NCBI GenBank assembly: GCA_963676335.1
Contig: OY781057.1
Location: 434,001-498,000, forward strand
Length of the DNA stretch: 64,000 nucleotides
Source: G963676335 sp963676335
GTDB taxonomy: Bacteria; Pseudomonadota; Alphaproteobacteria; Rickettsiales; Rickettsiaceae
Direction of reading: 5' to 3'
The position numbers and the translations under genes were made by a program. The notes beneath the pieces are model-generated. The model worked only from the letters and a program-made list of their open reading frames with translations, ran no database searches and was not told where the DNA came from. Positions 18,306-28,651 of the stretch are shown one piece after another (position 1 is the first letter of the stretch; each line of letters starts with the position of its first letter).

Positions 18306-21300
18306 TTAAGTTAATTTTTCAAATTTTATCGTTATAGAGAATTTGTCAATTTTTGTATGAATTATATGGTCGTATTTTGATATTTCCGATATTATTCTTG
18401 ATGAAGTTGAAGTTGTAATAGTGGAATTGTATTTGGTTAGTTTTAATAAAAGTTCACTATCTGATATTATTTCTATATTTATTTTTTGTTGAACCACTAA
18501 TTTCATGTCTTTACGAGACTGCTGTATTATACGTATAATGTCTCTTGCAATGCCTTCCTCATATAATTCAGTAGTAATATGTAAATCTAATATTATTATG
18601 CATAAATGTTGAGGCAGCACTATTGCATTACTACTATCTCGTGCTTCTAATGTTAGTGAATACTCTTCAGGATATAAAACTTGTTCCAATACCAATAACT
18701 TGTCATCTGATTTTTTCCATTGATTGTTTTTAACAGCTGCAACAATTTTAGGTATTTCTTTACCTAAACGTTTGCCTAAAATTGATAAATTGAGTTCTAC
18801 TTTAAAAGATGCAAAATCATCAATTTGAGGAATAAATTTTATATTTTTTACATTTATTTCTTCTTTAATCAATGGAATAAATTGGTTTAATTGATCTTGT
18901 GAAATGCCACAAATTGTTATTTCTTTTAATGGTTGACGTACTCTAATATTATGTTTATTTCTTATAAACAATGCATTGCTGCAGATATCTCTTACTAAAT
19001 CCATATTATTTAATAGAGCATCATCACATAATATATTACTTACATCAGGGAAAGTAGTTAAGTGTACGCTTTTTCCTTTTACATTTTGAATTAGACCTAA
19101 ATATATTTCCTCAGTTAATATTGGTAAAATAGGGGCAGAGGCGCGACATATAATAATTAGGCACGTGTAAAGTACATCATAGGCTATTTGTTCTTTTGAA
19201 TTAAACCGCTCTCTACTACGTCTTATATACCAATTATTTAGCGATTCAAAAAAAATATTAATAGATTGGCACGCAGAATGACTATCAAATGAATCTAAAG
19301 AATTTTTAATAGCTATTACTGTAGTTTTTAATTTTGACAAAATATAACAATCTAAAGGCTCTGTAACATTTGTTACTACTTGTGCTTTAATGTTGTGAGT
19401 ATTAGCGTATGTAGTGAAGAAATGATACGCCTGCCATATAGGCCTAATACAAAGACGTAATGTATCAAATACTAACTTTCCTTTAGAATCAATTAGAAAT
19501 TCTTCGCCTTTAGTAACTGAAGAAGATAGCATAGTGAAACGCATAGCATCTGCGCCATATTTATCAAATAACTCAAGAGGATCTGGGTAATTATTGAGTC
19601 TTTTGGATAATTTTTGTCCTTTGGTGTCTAAAATAACACCATGACATATACAATTTTTAAATGGGGGGCTATCAAATAATGCAGTAGATAGAACCATTAG
19701 CGTGTAAAACCATCCCCTAGTTTGTGCTAGATATTCAACTATAAAGTCAGCAGGAAAATGAGATTCAAACCATTCTTTATTTTCAAATGGATAATGAACT
19801 TGAGCATAAGGCATTGACCCACTTTCAAACCAACAATCAAAAACATCTTCTACTCTGCGCATTGTAGATTTTCCACTTGGATCATCTGGATTAGGACGTG
19901 TAAGTTGATCGATAAATGGTCTATGTAAGTCAAAGATTTTAACTTTAAAATCTTTCTCTAGTTCTGATATAGAGCCATATACATCCATACGAGGATATTG
20001 TGGATTATCAGATTCCCAAATAGGTAAAGGGGTTCCCCAAAAGCGATTACGGCTGATTGACCAATCTTTTGCTCCTTCTAACCATTTTCCAAATAATCCA
20101 TCCTTAATATGAGTAGGAACCCAATTTATTTGCTGATTCAATTCACACATTCTTTCTCTAATAGAAGTCACTTTAACGTACCAGGAAGAAACGGCTTTAT
20201 AAATTAAGGGAGTATCTGTACGCCAACAATGTGGGTAATTGTGAGAATATTGTTCTGTTCGTATCAAGTTATTTTGTTGCTTTAACTTATGGATGACTAG
20301 ATCATTGGCATCAAAAACTTGTACTCCAGATAAAAATGCTACTTCATCAGTAAAATAACCGCCATTATCTATCGGACAAACGATATCAATATCATTTTGT
20401 TGGCATAATAATTGATCTTCCTCACCAAAACCAGGAGCGATATGAACAATTCCAGTTCCTTCTCCTTCAACGATGAAATTACCAGATAATACTGTAAACG
20501 CATTATTTTGTTTTGCAAAATAATTAAATAAGGGTTTATATTTTAACTTTTCTATTGCAGATCCTTTAAAAGTAGAAATTTTTTTCCCTTCACCAAATTC
20601 TTTAGTATAATTATTGAAAGCGAAGTTAGCTAAGATATAACAATTATTATCTTGTATAATAGCTGAATATTCTATATTTGACCCTACTGCTAGCGCTAAA
20701 TTAGATGGAAGAGTCCATGGAGTAGTGGTCCATACCAATAAATAACATTTGTCATATTCAGCATTAAGTATTTGCGGTTTAGTTAGCAGTTCAAATTTTA
20801 CTGTTATAGATTTATCAACACGTACTCGATATGAATTATCAAGTCGTGTTTCAAAATTAGATAAAGGAGTTTGACATGCCCATGAATAAGGCATTACACG
20901 CAATGATTGGTAAATGTATCCTTTAGTATATAAACTTTTAAATGCCCATAATACAGATTCCATAAAATTTAAATCCATTGTCTTATAGTCATTTACGAAA
21001 TCAACCCAACGAGCTTGCCTTTCTACATATTGTTGCCATTCATTACTATATTTTAAAACAGAAGTGCGGCAACATTCGTTAAATTTGTCAATACCAAAAT
21101 TAATAATTGCTTGTCTTCCTGAGATATTTAAATCTTTTTCTGCAGCCATTTCAGCAGGAAGGCCATGACAATCCCAACCAAACCTACGCTCTACTTTTTT
21201 CCCTTGCATAGTTTGATATCGCGCATATAAATCTTTAATAAATCCAGTAAGTAAATGTCCATAATGAGGAAGTCCATTAGCGAATGGAGGACCATCATAA

Positions 21301-21443
21301 AAAATGAATTCATTATTAGTATCGTTACTGGTAATAGAAAGTGTAAAAATATTGTACTGTTTCCAATAATTAATAATTTTTTTATCTATTTCAGCAAAGT
21401 TAGCATTAGAATCAATTTTAGGATAATGATATTCATTTGACAT
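18306..21443 (-). CDS. ileS: Isoleucyl-tRNA synthetase, eukaryote-like type
   Basis: Class I synthetase, 1045 residues. The HIGH-type motif is HYGH at residues 60-63 within GPPFANGLPHYGH, and the KMSKS-type loop is KLSKR after DTKGQ. The editing (CP1) domain lies between them and contains GTGIVHIAPGFGEED. The sequence RFGWDCHGLPAE and the overall length match the eukaryote-like IleRS2 group found in Rickettsiales rather than E. coli-type IleRS1; in that group intrinsic tolerance of mupirocin is known. It converges with tRNA-Pro and lies 13 bp downstream of pnp. Confidence 0.96.
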   Translation of the reverse strand: MSNEYHYPKIDSNANFAEIDKKIINYWKQYNIFTLSITSNDTNNEFIFYDGPPFANGLPHYGHLLTGFIKDLYARYQTMQGKKVERRFGWDCHGLPAEMAAEKDLNISGRQAIINFGIDKFNECCRTSVLKYSNEWQQYVERQARWVDFVNDYKTMDLNFMESVLWAFKSLYTKGYIYQSLRVMPYSWACQTPLSNFETRLDNSYRVRVDKSITVKFELLTKPQILNAEYDKCYLLVWTTTPWTLPSNLALAVGSNIEYSAIIQDNNCYILANFAFNNYTKEFGEGKKISTFKGSAIEKLKYKPLFNYFAKQNNAFTVLSGNFIVEGEGTGIVHIAPGFGEEDQLLCQQNDIDIVCPIDNGGYFTDEVAFLSGVQVFDANDLVIHKLKQQNNLIRTEQYSHNYPHCWRTDTPLIYKAVSSWYVKVTSIRERMCELNQQINWVPTHIKDGLFGKWLEGAKDWSISRNRFWGTPLPIWESDNPQYPRMDVYGSISELEKDFKVKIFDLHRPFIDQLTRPNPDDPSGKSTMRRVEDVFDCWFESGSMPYAQVHYPFENKEWFESHFPADFIVEYLAQTRGWFYTLMVLSTALFDSPPFKNCICHGVILDTKGQKLSKRLNNYPDPLELFDKYGADAMRFTMLSSSVTKGEEFLIDSKGKLVFDTLRLCIRPIWQAYHFFTTYANTHNIKAQVVTNVTEPLDCYILSKLKTTVIAIKNSLDSFDSHSACQSINIFFESLNNWYIRRSRERFNSKEQIAYDVLYTCLIIICRASAPILPILTEEIYLGLIQNVKGKSVHLTTFPDVSNILCDDALLNNMDLVRDICSNALFIRNKHNIRVRQPLKEITICGISQDQLNQFIPLIKEEINVKNIKFIPQIDDFASFKVELNLSILGKRLGKEIPKIVAAVKNNQWKKSDDKLLVLEQVLYPEEYSLTLEARDSSNAIVLPQHLCIIILDLHITTELYEEGIARDIIRIIQQSRKDMKLVVQQKINIEIISDSELLLKLTKYNSTITTSTSSRIISEISKYDHIIHTKIDKFSITIKFEKLT

Positions 21444-21456
21444 AACTTATAAAATT

Positions 21457-23598
21457 TTAATTAAAAAATTTTCTTTCTGATATTGTTTTTGGTTCTATGG
21501 TTTTTTTTACTCTTGCCTGTAGTCCTTGAACCGCACGTATAGATAATTTTATTTTTCCTCTATTGTCCAATCCAATTATTTTAGCTTTTATAGTTTGACC
21601 TTGCGTAACATAATCATAAATATTTGATATTTTTCCTTCATTACTGATTTCACTAATATGAACAAATCCTTCTCTATTTCCATAAAATTTAGCCCATAAA
21701 CCCGAATCAATAATTTTAACAATAATAGCTTCTAATATTTCGCCTACTAGCAACTCTCCTGCAATTTCAGTAATCATAGTAGCTGCTTTTTCTATATTAT
21801 GAGCACCAAAGCCAATAATTGACACAAAGCCATGATCATTAACTTCAATTTTGGTACCAGATGATTCTATAATACCTTTAATTACTTTTCCTCCAGGACC
21901 TATTAAATCACGAATTTTATCTTTATCAATTTTTATTGTTTTTATAATAGGAGCGTATTTACTTATATTTTGTTTTGGTTGATCAATTACTTCGGACATA
22001 CTTGTTAAAATATGCAATCTTCCTTTAAGTGCTTGTTGTAGTGCTGCATGTATAATATTTAGATTGATTCCAGATATTTTTATATCCATTTGCAGTGCTG
22101 TAATTCCTTCGGTAGTTCCAGCTACTTTAAAATCCATATCTCCTAAAGCATCTTCATCTCCTAATATATCTGATAGTATTACAAATTGATCGTCTTCTTT
22201 TATTAATCCCATAGCGATTCCAGCAACAGCGGCTTTAATTGGGACTCCTGCATCCATTAAAGACAAAGAGGTTCCGCATACAGTTGCCATGGAAGATGAT
22301 CCATTTGATTCAGTAATCTCTGACACAACTCTTATAGTATAAGGAAACACATCTTTAGAGGGTATAACATATTTTAATGCTCTCCAAGCTAATCTTCCAT
22401 GTCCAATTTCTCTTCTACTTGGAGGTCTAAGTGAGGTTGTCTCTCCTACAGAATAAGGAGGAAAAACATAATGCAGTAAAAATCCTTCTCGTTTTTCTCC
22501 TTCTAAGTTATCTACGATTTGTTCATCGCTAGTTGTTCCTAAGGTTACTGTTACTAATGCTTGAGTTTCTCCTCTTGTAAATAAAGCAGATCCATGAGTT
22601 TTAGGTAAAACGCTAATTTCGTTACTAATTTGACGAATTTCGTCAAATTTTCTGTTATCAATTCTTTCTTTATTTTGAACAGCTTTTGCACGTAATTTAT
22701 TAGATTTAATTTTTTCAAATAAATCTAAAACAGTAGAATTTGTAATATTATCTTTTACATACTCTGTTAAAATTTTGGTTTCTAGTAATTGCAATTCTGA
22801 ATTTCTATCTTTTTTAGTTAAAATATTTAAAGCTGAATTAATTTCTTTTCCAAATTGTTGTTCGATTATTGATAATAATTCTACATTGGTTTTATCACAA
22901 AACTGTATAGGTTCTTTACTTGCTCTTTGTTTGAAAGATGTGATTAAATCAATAATTAGCTTTATTGAATCATGCCCGAATTTTAATGCATCTAGCATTT
23001 TTTCTTCCGATAATTCTTTAGCTTCAGCTTCTACCATCATTATAGATTCATTAGTACCAGCTAGTACTAGATTTAAAGAACTCATTTTTAGTTCTTCTGA
23101 AGTAGGGTTTAAAATTAAATTTTCTTCAACGTAACCGATACGTGCAGCTGCTATGATTTCTAAAAATGGCAATCCAGAAATAGCTAATGCTGCTGAAGTT
23201 CCTATAATAGCTGCTATATCAGGATTACATCCATAATCATGAGACAATACTGTGCAAATTATCTGAGTTTCGTTGCGAAAATTTTCATGAAAAAGTGGAC
23301 GTATCGGTCTATCTATTAATCTAGCTGTTAAAACTTCGTTATCTGAAGGTTTCCCTTCTCTTTTTATAAAGCCTCCAGGTATTTTTCCTGCAGCAAAAGA
23401 CATCTCCCTATAATGAACTGTTAAAGGAAAAAAGGTAATATTTGGATCAACCTTTTTTTTGCAATTTACCGTACATAATACTACAGTATCTCCTAGATTA
23501 ACAATGACAGCTCCATCTGATTGACGTGCTACTTTACCAGTTTTTAGTGTTATTTTGTGCCTTCCCCATGAAGCTTTTTCGATAATTTCATTAAACAT
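21457..23598 (-). CDS. pnp: Polyribonucleotide nucleotidyltransferase (PNPase)
   Basis: 3'-5' phosphorolytic exoribonuclease. Two RNase PH domains (residues ~1-230 and ~310-550) flank an all-helical linker. PPYSVGETTSLRPPSRREIGHG and DILGDEDALGDMDFKVAGT are the catalytic signatures of the second. A KH domain follows (KIRDLIGPGGKVIKGI), then a C-terminal S1 domain (GFVHISEIS). 713 residues is complete. rpsO is not adjacent, unlike in many bacteria. Confidence 0.97.
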   Translation of the reverse strand: MFNEIIEKASWGRHKITLKTGKVARQSDGAVIVNLGDTVVLCTVNCKKKVDPNITFFPLTVHYREMSFAAGKIPGGFIKREGKPSDNEVLTARLIDRPIRPLFHENFRNETQIICTVLSHDYGCNPDIAAIIGTSAALAISGLPFLEIIAAARIGYVEENLILNPTSEELKMSSLNLVLAGTNESIMMVEAEAKELSEEKMLDALKFGHDSIKLIIDLITSFKQRASKEPIQFCDKTNVELLSIIEQQFGKEINSALNILTKKDRNSELQLLETKILTEYVKDNITNSTVLDLFEKIKSNKLRAKAVQNKERIDNRKFDEIRQISNEISVLPKTHGSALFTRGETQALVTVTLGTTSDEQIVDNLEGEKREGFLLHYVFPPYSVGETTSLRPPSRREIGHGRLAWRALKYVIPSKDVFPYTIRVVSEITESNGSSSMATVCGTSLSLMDAGVPIKAAVAGIAMGLIKEDDQFVILSDILGDEDALGDMDFKVAGTTEGITALQMDIKISGINLNIIHAALQQALKGRLHILTSMSEVIDQPKQNISKYAPIIKTIKIDKDKIRDLIGPGGKVIKGIIESSGTKIEVNDHGFVSIIGFGAHNIEKAATMITEIAGELLVGEILEAIIVKIIDSGLWAKFYGNREGFVHISEISNEGKISNIYDYVTQGQTIKAKIIGLDNRGKIKLSIRAVQGLQARVKKTIEPKTISERKFFN

Positions 23599-23898
23599 TT
23601 ATATACCTTTATACATTCGAATTAAATTTATGTCATAAAAATCTCAAACTGTAAGTAAAAAAGAATACTAAGGAAAAAAATAAAAACTTTTTTATCAATT
23701 ACTAATATAAAATTAGATTATCTTTAAAAAACATAATCTTAACATAATTATCTGCAGTTTATGTTTTTTTTTTGTTAGTGTCAATGGTTTAAAGTTCTAA
23801 AAAAATGCATCTTTTGGTGAATTTTTAAGTTAATTATTCTATAATGTAAGAATTTTAGATATACTTAACTAAAAATACAGGATTTATAAAAATTTTAT
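23599..23898. promoter_or_regulatory. Divergent promoter region between pnp and alaS
   Basis: A 300-base A/T-rich spacer with no convincing gene. For alaS, a perfect TATAAT occurs at 23840-23845, about 50 bases before the ATG, but the -35 candidate (TTGGTG at 23814) is 20 bases away and weak. Runs of T and A elsewhere make other calls unreliable. Confidence 0.35.
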
Positions 23899-26541
23899 AT
23901 GTTAACTAACCAAATTAGAAAAAAATTTATAGATTTTTTTGTAGAATGTGGACATAAGCATTTACCCAGTAGTCTATTAATTCCAAATAATGATCCAAGT
24001 CTTTTATTTGTTAATTCTGGGATGGTTCAATTTAAAAATATTTTTGTTGGATTAGAGAAGACAAAACAAGCTACGGCTGTTACATGTCAAAAGTCACTTA
24101 GAGCTGGAGGAAAGCATAATGATTTAGATAATGTTGGACATACTACTAGACATCATACATTTTTTGAAATGCTGGGTAATTTTTCTTTCGGAGATTATTT
24201 TAAAGAGCAAGCTATATATTATGCTTGGCAATTATTAACAAAAGAATTTCAGATTAATAAAGAAAAATTATATATCACAGTATATCATACTGATGAAGAA
24301 GCTGAAAATTATTGGCGCAAAATATCTGGTTTAAATAGTGAACACATAATCAAGATTACTAGCAATGATAACTTCTGGTCAGTTGGAGATATAGGGCCTT
24401 GTGGTCCGTGTTCTGAGATATTTTACGATCATGGGTCTAGTGTTTCTGGGGACAAACCTGGTACTGTCGGATCTGAGGGGGATCGTTTTGTAGAAATTTG
24501 GAATTTAGTTTTTATGCAATTTAATCAAATTGATGCAAATACTAGAATAGAGTTAGAGCAAAAATCTATAGATACCGGTATGGGGCTTGAAAGGATAGCT
24601 GCAGTCATGCAAGGAGTGGTCAATAACTATGATACAGATATATTTAAAAACATAATTTTATATTTAGAATATTTAACTAAAATTCCATCGAAAGGAAATG
24701 CAAAATTTTCACATCGTATTATAGCTGATCATATACGTTCAATATGCTTTTTGATTTCTGATGGAGTAATACCATCTAATGATGGACGGGGGTACGTGTT
24801 GCGTCGTATAATTCGCAGAGCGTTACTTCATGTTCATCAATTGAATTATTCTGAGTTGTTATTATACCGTTTGATACCTAAATTAATTGAATTAATGGGT
24901 GAAACATATGGTGAATTAATGAGAAATGAAGATTTGATTACAGATGTTTTAAAGCAAGAAGAAGAGCGATTTAAAACAACTCTAGATAAAGGAATTAAAT
25001 TATTAAAAAAAGAATTGTCTTGTGTTACAGATAATGAACAACTTCCTGGAAATATCGCTTTTAAGTTATATGACACTTACGGATTTCCATTGGATTTAAC
25101 ATGCGATATTGCAAAAAATCAAAATATTACTGTAGATCATGATGGCTTTAATCTTGCTATGGAGGAACAAAAAAAAATATCTAGTCAAAGTTGGAGGGGG
25201 GCAGGTGAATCTAAAATAGAAAAAGTCTGGTTTGACGTTTATAATAAATTTGGAGCTACTGAATTTTTAGGATACACCTTTGAATGTATTCAAGCGAAAG
25301 TACTTTGTTTGGTAGTTAATAATCAAATTATAGATCAATATAGCGCTCTTGGTGAAGAATTTGCTTTGATTACAAATCAAACATCTTTTTATGGGGAATC
25401 CGGTGGGCAGTTAGGTGATATTGGATGTGCATATGGTGTAAACAATAAAATAAAAGTTATTGATACTAAAAAGTTTTTTAATAAACTTTATGTCCATATT
25501 TGTATATTAGAAGAAGGAGTAATTAGAAAAGATGATATACTAAATTTAGTTGTAGATACTCAGTATAGACAAGATTTGAAAAAACATCACACTGTAACTC
25601 ATATTTTGCAGAGTGTGCTACGTAAGATGCTAGGGACTCATGTTATACAAAAAGGATCGTTGGTCACAGATAAATATTTACGCTTTGACTTTAGTCATTC
25701 AAAAGGTCTTACTAATGATGAATTACTTGAAGTGGAAAATGGAGTGAATAATATTATCATAACCAATTGCCGTGTTAACACGGCATTAATGCCAATTGAT
25801 ATTGCTATTAAAGAAGGGGCTACAGCTTTATTTGAAGAAAAATATGATTCTGAAGTTAGAGTGGTAAATATAATTGATGAGAAAAATAATCATATATATT
25901 CCAGAGAACTTTGTGGAGGAACGCATGTTGATTTTACTGGGCAAATAGGAAGCTTTAAAATTATCGCAGAAACTAGTATCGCTTCTGGAATTAGAAGAAT
26001 TGAGGCTATGGCTGGAAAATATTCGTTAAAGAAATCTCAAGATAATGAAAATTTAATTATTCAAATATCAAATAAGCTAAAATCTAGCAAAAGAGATATA
26101 TTAAAAACATTAGATCAATTAATTACTGATAAAAAAAATTTAGAAAAAGAGGTATTAAATTATCAAATTAATTCTATATCCTTAAGTAAAGATATGTTTA
26201 TACAACAAGCTAAAATATATCAAAATATATACATTGTATGTAAAATAGTTAATAATGTAAGTCAAGAAGCTTTAAGAATTGCCGCTGAAAATAATGTTAA
26301 AATTTTAGAAAATGCTATTCTAATACTTGTAAACATTATGGAAAATAAAAATATATTTACAATTTCAATTAGTAAAAAATTAGCTAATGAATTTTCAGCT
26401 AATAACTTAGCAAAATATATTGCAAGCCAGACTAATGGAAATGGGGGAGGGGGTATGTATTTAGCTCGGGTTAGTAGTACGTTAAATCCTAATAATGTAA
26501 TTGATAAAATTATACAATGGATACAAAAAAATAACGATTAA
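23899..26541 (+). CDS. alaS: Alanyl-tRNA synthetase
   Basis: Class II synthetase, 880 residues, complete. The aminoacylation core starts LTNQIRKKFIDFFVECGHKHLPSS and holds SVGDIGPCGPCSEIFYD. The editing domain carries the zinc-site motif HHTVTH and, later, CGGTHVDFTGQIG. The C-terminal oligomerisation domain ends with GNGGGGMYLARVSS, whose Gly-rich motif is typical. A perfect 18-base palindrome at 25768-25785 lies inside the coding sequence. flhA follows after 20 bp. Confidence 0.97.
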   Translation: MLTNQIRKKFIDFFVECGHKHLPSSLLIPNNDPSLLFVNSGMVQFKNIFVGLEKTKQATAVTCQKSLRAGGKHNDLDNVGHTTRHHTFFEMLGNFSFGDYFKEQAIYYAWQLLTKEFQINKEKLYITVYHTDEEAENYWRKISGLNSEHIIKITSNDNFWSVGDIGPCGPCSEIFYDHGSSVSGDKPGTVGSEGDRFVEIWNLVFMQFNQIDANTRIELEQKSIDTGMGLERIAAVMQGVVNNYDTDIFKNIILYLEYLTKIPSKGNAKFSHRIIADHIRSICFLISDGVIPSNDGRGYVLRRIIRRALLHVHQLNYSELLLYRLIPKLIELMGETYGELMRNEDLITDVLKQEEERFKTTLDKGIKLLKKELSCVTDNEQLPGNIAFKLYDTYGFPLDLTCDIAKNQNITVDHDGFNLAMEEQKKISSQSWRGAGESKIEKVWFDVYNKFGATEFLGYTFECIQAKVLCLVVNNQIIDQYSALGEEFALITNQTSFYGESGGQLGDIGCAYGVNNKIKVIDTKKFFNKLYVHICILEEGVIRKDDILNLVVDTQYRQDLKKHHTVTHILQSVLRKMLGTHVIQKGSLVTDKYLRFDFSHSKGLTNDELLEVENGVNNIIITNCRVNTALMPIDIAIKEGATALFEEKYDSEVRVVNIIDEKNNHIYSRELCGGTHVDFTGQIGSFKIIAETSIASGIRRIEAMAGKYSLKKSQDNENLIIQISNKLKSSKRDILKTLDQLITDKKNLEKEVLNYQINSISLSKDMFIQQAKIYQNIYIVCKIVNNVSQEALRIAAENNVKILENAILILVNIMENKNIFTISISKKLANEFSANNLAKYIASQTNGNGGGGMYLARVSSTLNPNNVIDKIIQWIQKNND

Positions 26542-26561
26542 AAATTAATCAATAAAAAACT

Positions 26562-28643
26562 ATGTTTAAAACATTAAATAAATTCACTAAATATAGTGAT
26601 ATTTTTTTGGCTTTTGGAATTGTAGCAATATTATTAGTATTGTTATTTCCAGTTTCTCCTTGGTTATTAGATATATTATTGGCATTTTCAATATCAGTAT
26701 CAATTATCATTTTGATGACGACATTGCTTATTACTAGACCTTTGGAATTAAGCGTTTTTCCTACAATGTTATTAGTTACAACTATATTACGTTTATCTCT
26801 AAATATTGCTTCTACAAGACTTATATTAGCTAACGGGCATATGGGAACTTTTGCTGCTGGGCATGTTATTGAAGCATTTGGTTTTTTTGTTATGCAAGGA
26901 AACGTAATTATTGGAATTATTGTATTTTTGATACTTACTTTAATAAATTTTATAGTAATCACAAAAGGATCTGGTCGTATAGCAGAAGTTGCAGCGCGGT
27001 TTAGTTTAGATGCTATGCCTGGAAAACAAATGGCTATTGATGCTGATCTATCAGCAGGTTTAATAGATGAAGCAAGTGCAAAATTACGTAGAAAGGATTT
27101 AGAAGATGAAAGTGCTTTTTACGGAGCTATGGATGGTGCAAATAAATTTGTTCGAGGGGATGCTATAGCAGGAGTAATTATTACTTTTATTAACTTAATT
27201 GGGGGGATAATTATTGGAATAGTTCAGAGAGGTTTGCCTTTTGATCAGGCAATTAATACTTATGCGCTTCTTACTATTGGGGATGGATTAGTGTCTCAAA
27301 TACCAGCTTTAGTTATTTCTTTATCTGCTGGATTATTGGTAACTAAAGCTGGTAATATTGGTTCTGCAGATAAAGCTATTTTTGGTCAATTGGGACAATA
27401 CCCACAATCATTATTAACTGCTGCAATTGTTACTGGGTTAATGGCATTATTACCTGGACTGCCATTTATACCTTTCTTTATATTGGCATTATTAATTGCT
27501 GGTATTGGATATACTATTATAAAAGCTAGAGTTTTAACAAAAGAAATTGCTAAAAAAGAAGAACGTTTAAATGTGTCTAACGGAAATCAATCTTCTGCAG
27601 ATACCATAAAAGAAAGCATAAATGTTGCTTTAAACATAGATTTAGTTAAATTAGAACTAGGATATGGATTGTTAGAACTAGTGTCTGCTTCAAGTAATCA
27701 TAGATTGACTAATCAAATTAAGGGGATGAGAAACCAAATTGCTAAAGATTTAGGTTTTGTTATGCCTACTGTAAGGATACAAGATAATATTCAACTTGAA
27801 CGTAATTATTATGTAATAAAAATTAAGGAAATACTGAGTGGACAAGGGGAAATATTTCCAAACAAGATTATGGTTATGAATACTCGTGGAGAAGAAGTTA
27901 CTATTCCTGGACAAGATGTAATAGAACCAATATTTGGACTAAAGGCTAGGTGGGTATCAGAGGAATATAGGGACGAAGCTTTATTCCGTGATTATACTAT
28001 AATAGATGCTTCTACAGTTGTAACTACTCACTTGACTGAAATAGTTAAAGAAAATATTACAGAGCTGTTATCTTATACTGAAGTTCATAAATTACTCGAT
28101 GAATTAAGTGATGAACATAAAAAATTGGTTAAGGATACAGTTCCAGATATAGTTTCAATTAGTATGTTACAAAAAGTTTTACAGCATTTGTTAGCAGAAT
28201 CTGTATCGATTAGAGATTTAGCTACTATATTAGAAGCTATTGCTGATATAGCGCGAAATACAAAAAGTATTATTACTATTACTGAATTTGTACGATCAAG
28301 ACTAGCCAAGCAGATTTGTTTTGTTAATACTACATCAGATGGTTTTATTCCCGTTGTATCTTTGTCTAGCAATTGGGAAAATTTACTTTCTACTCATTTA
28401 GTAGGGAATCAAGAAGAAAAACAATTAGCTATGCCTCCATCTCAATTACAAGAATTTATACAAAGAATCAAACAAGTTTACAATGAACAAGCAGCAAAGG
28501 GAAATGTGCCTATATTATTAACAAATAGCAATTTACGTCCTTATATTAGATTTATTATTGAGAGGTTTCGTCCTTCTACCGTTGTAATGTCTCAAAATGA
28601 AATACATCCTAGAGCTAAGATTCGTACTTTTGCCGTTATTTAG
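26562..28643 (+). CDS. flhA: Flagellar export apparatus protein FlhA
   Basis: Large subunit of the flagellar type III export gate. About eight membrane spans occupy the first ~310 residues. The FHIPEP family signature GRIAEVAARFSLDAMPGKQMAI lies near residue 140, followed by DADLSAGLIDE. The C-terminal cytoplasmic domain binds chaperone-cargo complexes. 693 residues is normal and no frame damage is seen. With fliI and fliJ at 37-38 kb it suggests a retained flagellar export system. The virulence T3SS paralogue (SctV) is the main alternative, but the sequence reads as flagellar. Confidence 0.93.
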   Translation: MFKTLNKFTKYSDIFLAFGIVAILLVLLFPVSPWLLDILLAFSISVSIIILMTTLLITRPLELSVFPTMLLVTTILRLSLNIASTRLILANGHMGTFAAGHVIEAFGFFVMQGNVIIGIIVFLILTLINFIVITKGSGRIAEVAARFSLDAMPGKQMAIDADLSAGLIDEASAKLRRKDLEDESAFYGAMDGANKFVRGDAIAGVIITFINLIGGIIIGIVQRGLPFDQAINTYALLTIGDGLVSQIPALVISLSAGLLVTKAGNIGSADKAIFGQLGQYPQSLLTAAIVTGLMALLPGLPFIPFFILALLIAGIGYTIIKARVLTKEIAKKEERLNVSNGNQSSADTIKESINVALNIDLVKLELGYGLLELVSASSNHRLTNQIKGMRNQIAKDLGFVMPTVRIQDNIQLERNYYVIKIKEILSGQGEIFPNKIMVMNTRGEEVTIPGQDVIEPIFGLKARWVSEEYRDEALFRDYTIIDASTVVTTHLTEIVKENITELLSYTEVHKLLDELSDEHKKLVKDTVPDIVSISMLQKVLQHLLAESVSIRDLATILEAIADIARNTKSIITITEFVRSRLAKQICFVNTTSDGFIPVVSLSSNWENLLSTHLVGNQEEKQLAMPPSQLQEFIQRIKQVYNEQAAKGNVPILLTNSNLRPYIRFIIERFRPSTVVMSQNEIHPRAKIRTFAVI

Positions 28644-28651
28644 AGGATAAT

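Noticed and set aside
25768..25785. Perfect palindrome TGCCGTGTTAACACGGCA
   Set aside because: It lies inside alaS and its codons fit the protein; no second copy was seen, so it may be chance. Not called as a regulatory site or palindromic element.
26549..26962. Minus-strand open frame of 137 codons over flhA, and similar frames over other core genes
   Set aside because: They mirror strongly supported genes on the other strand and have low-complexity translations.
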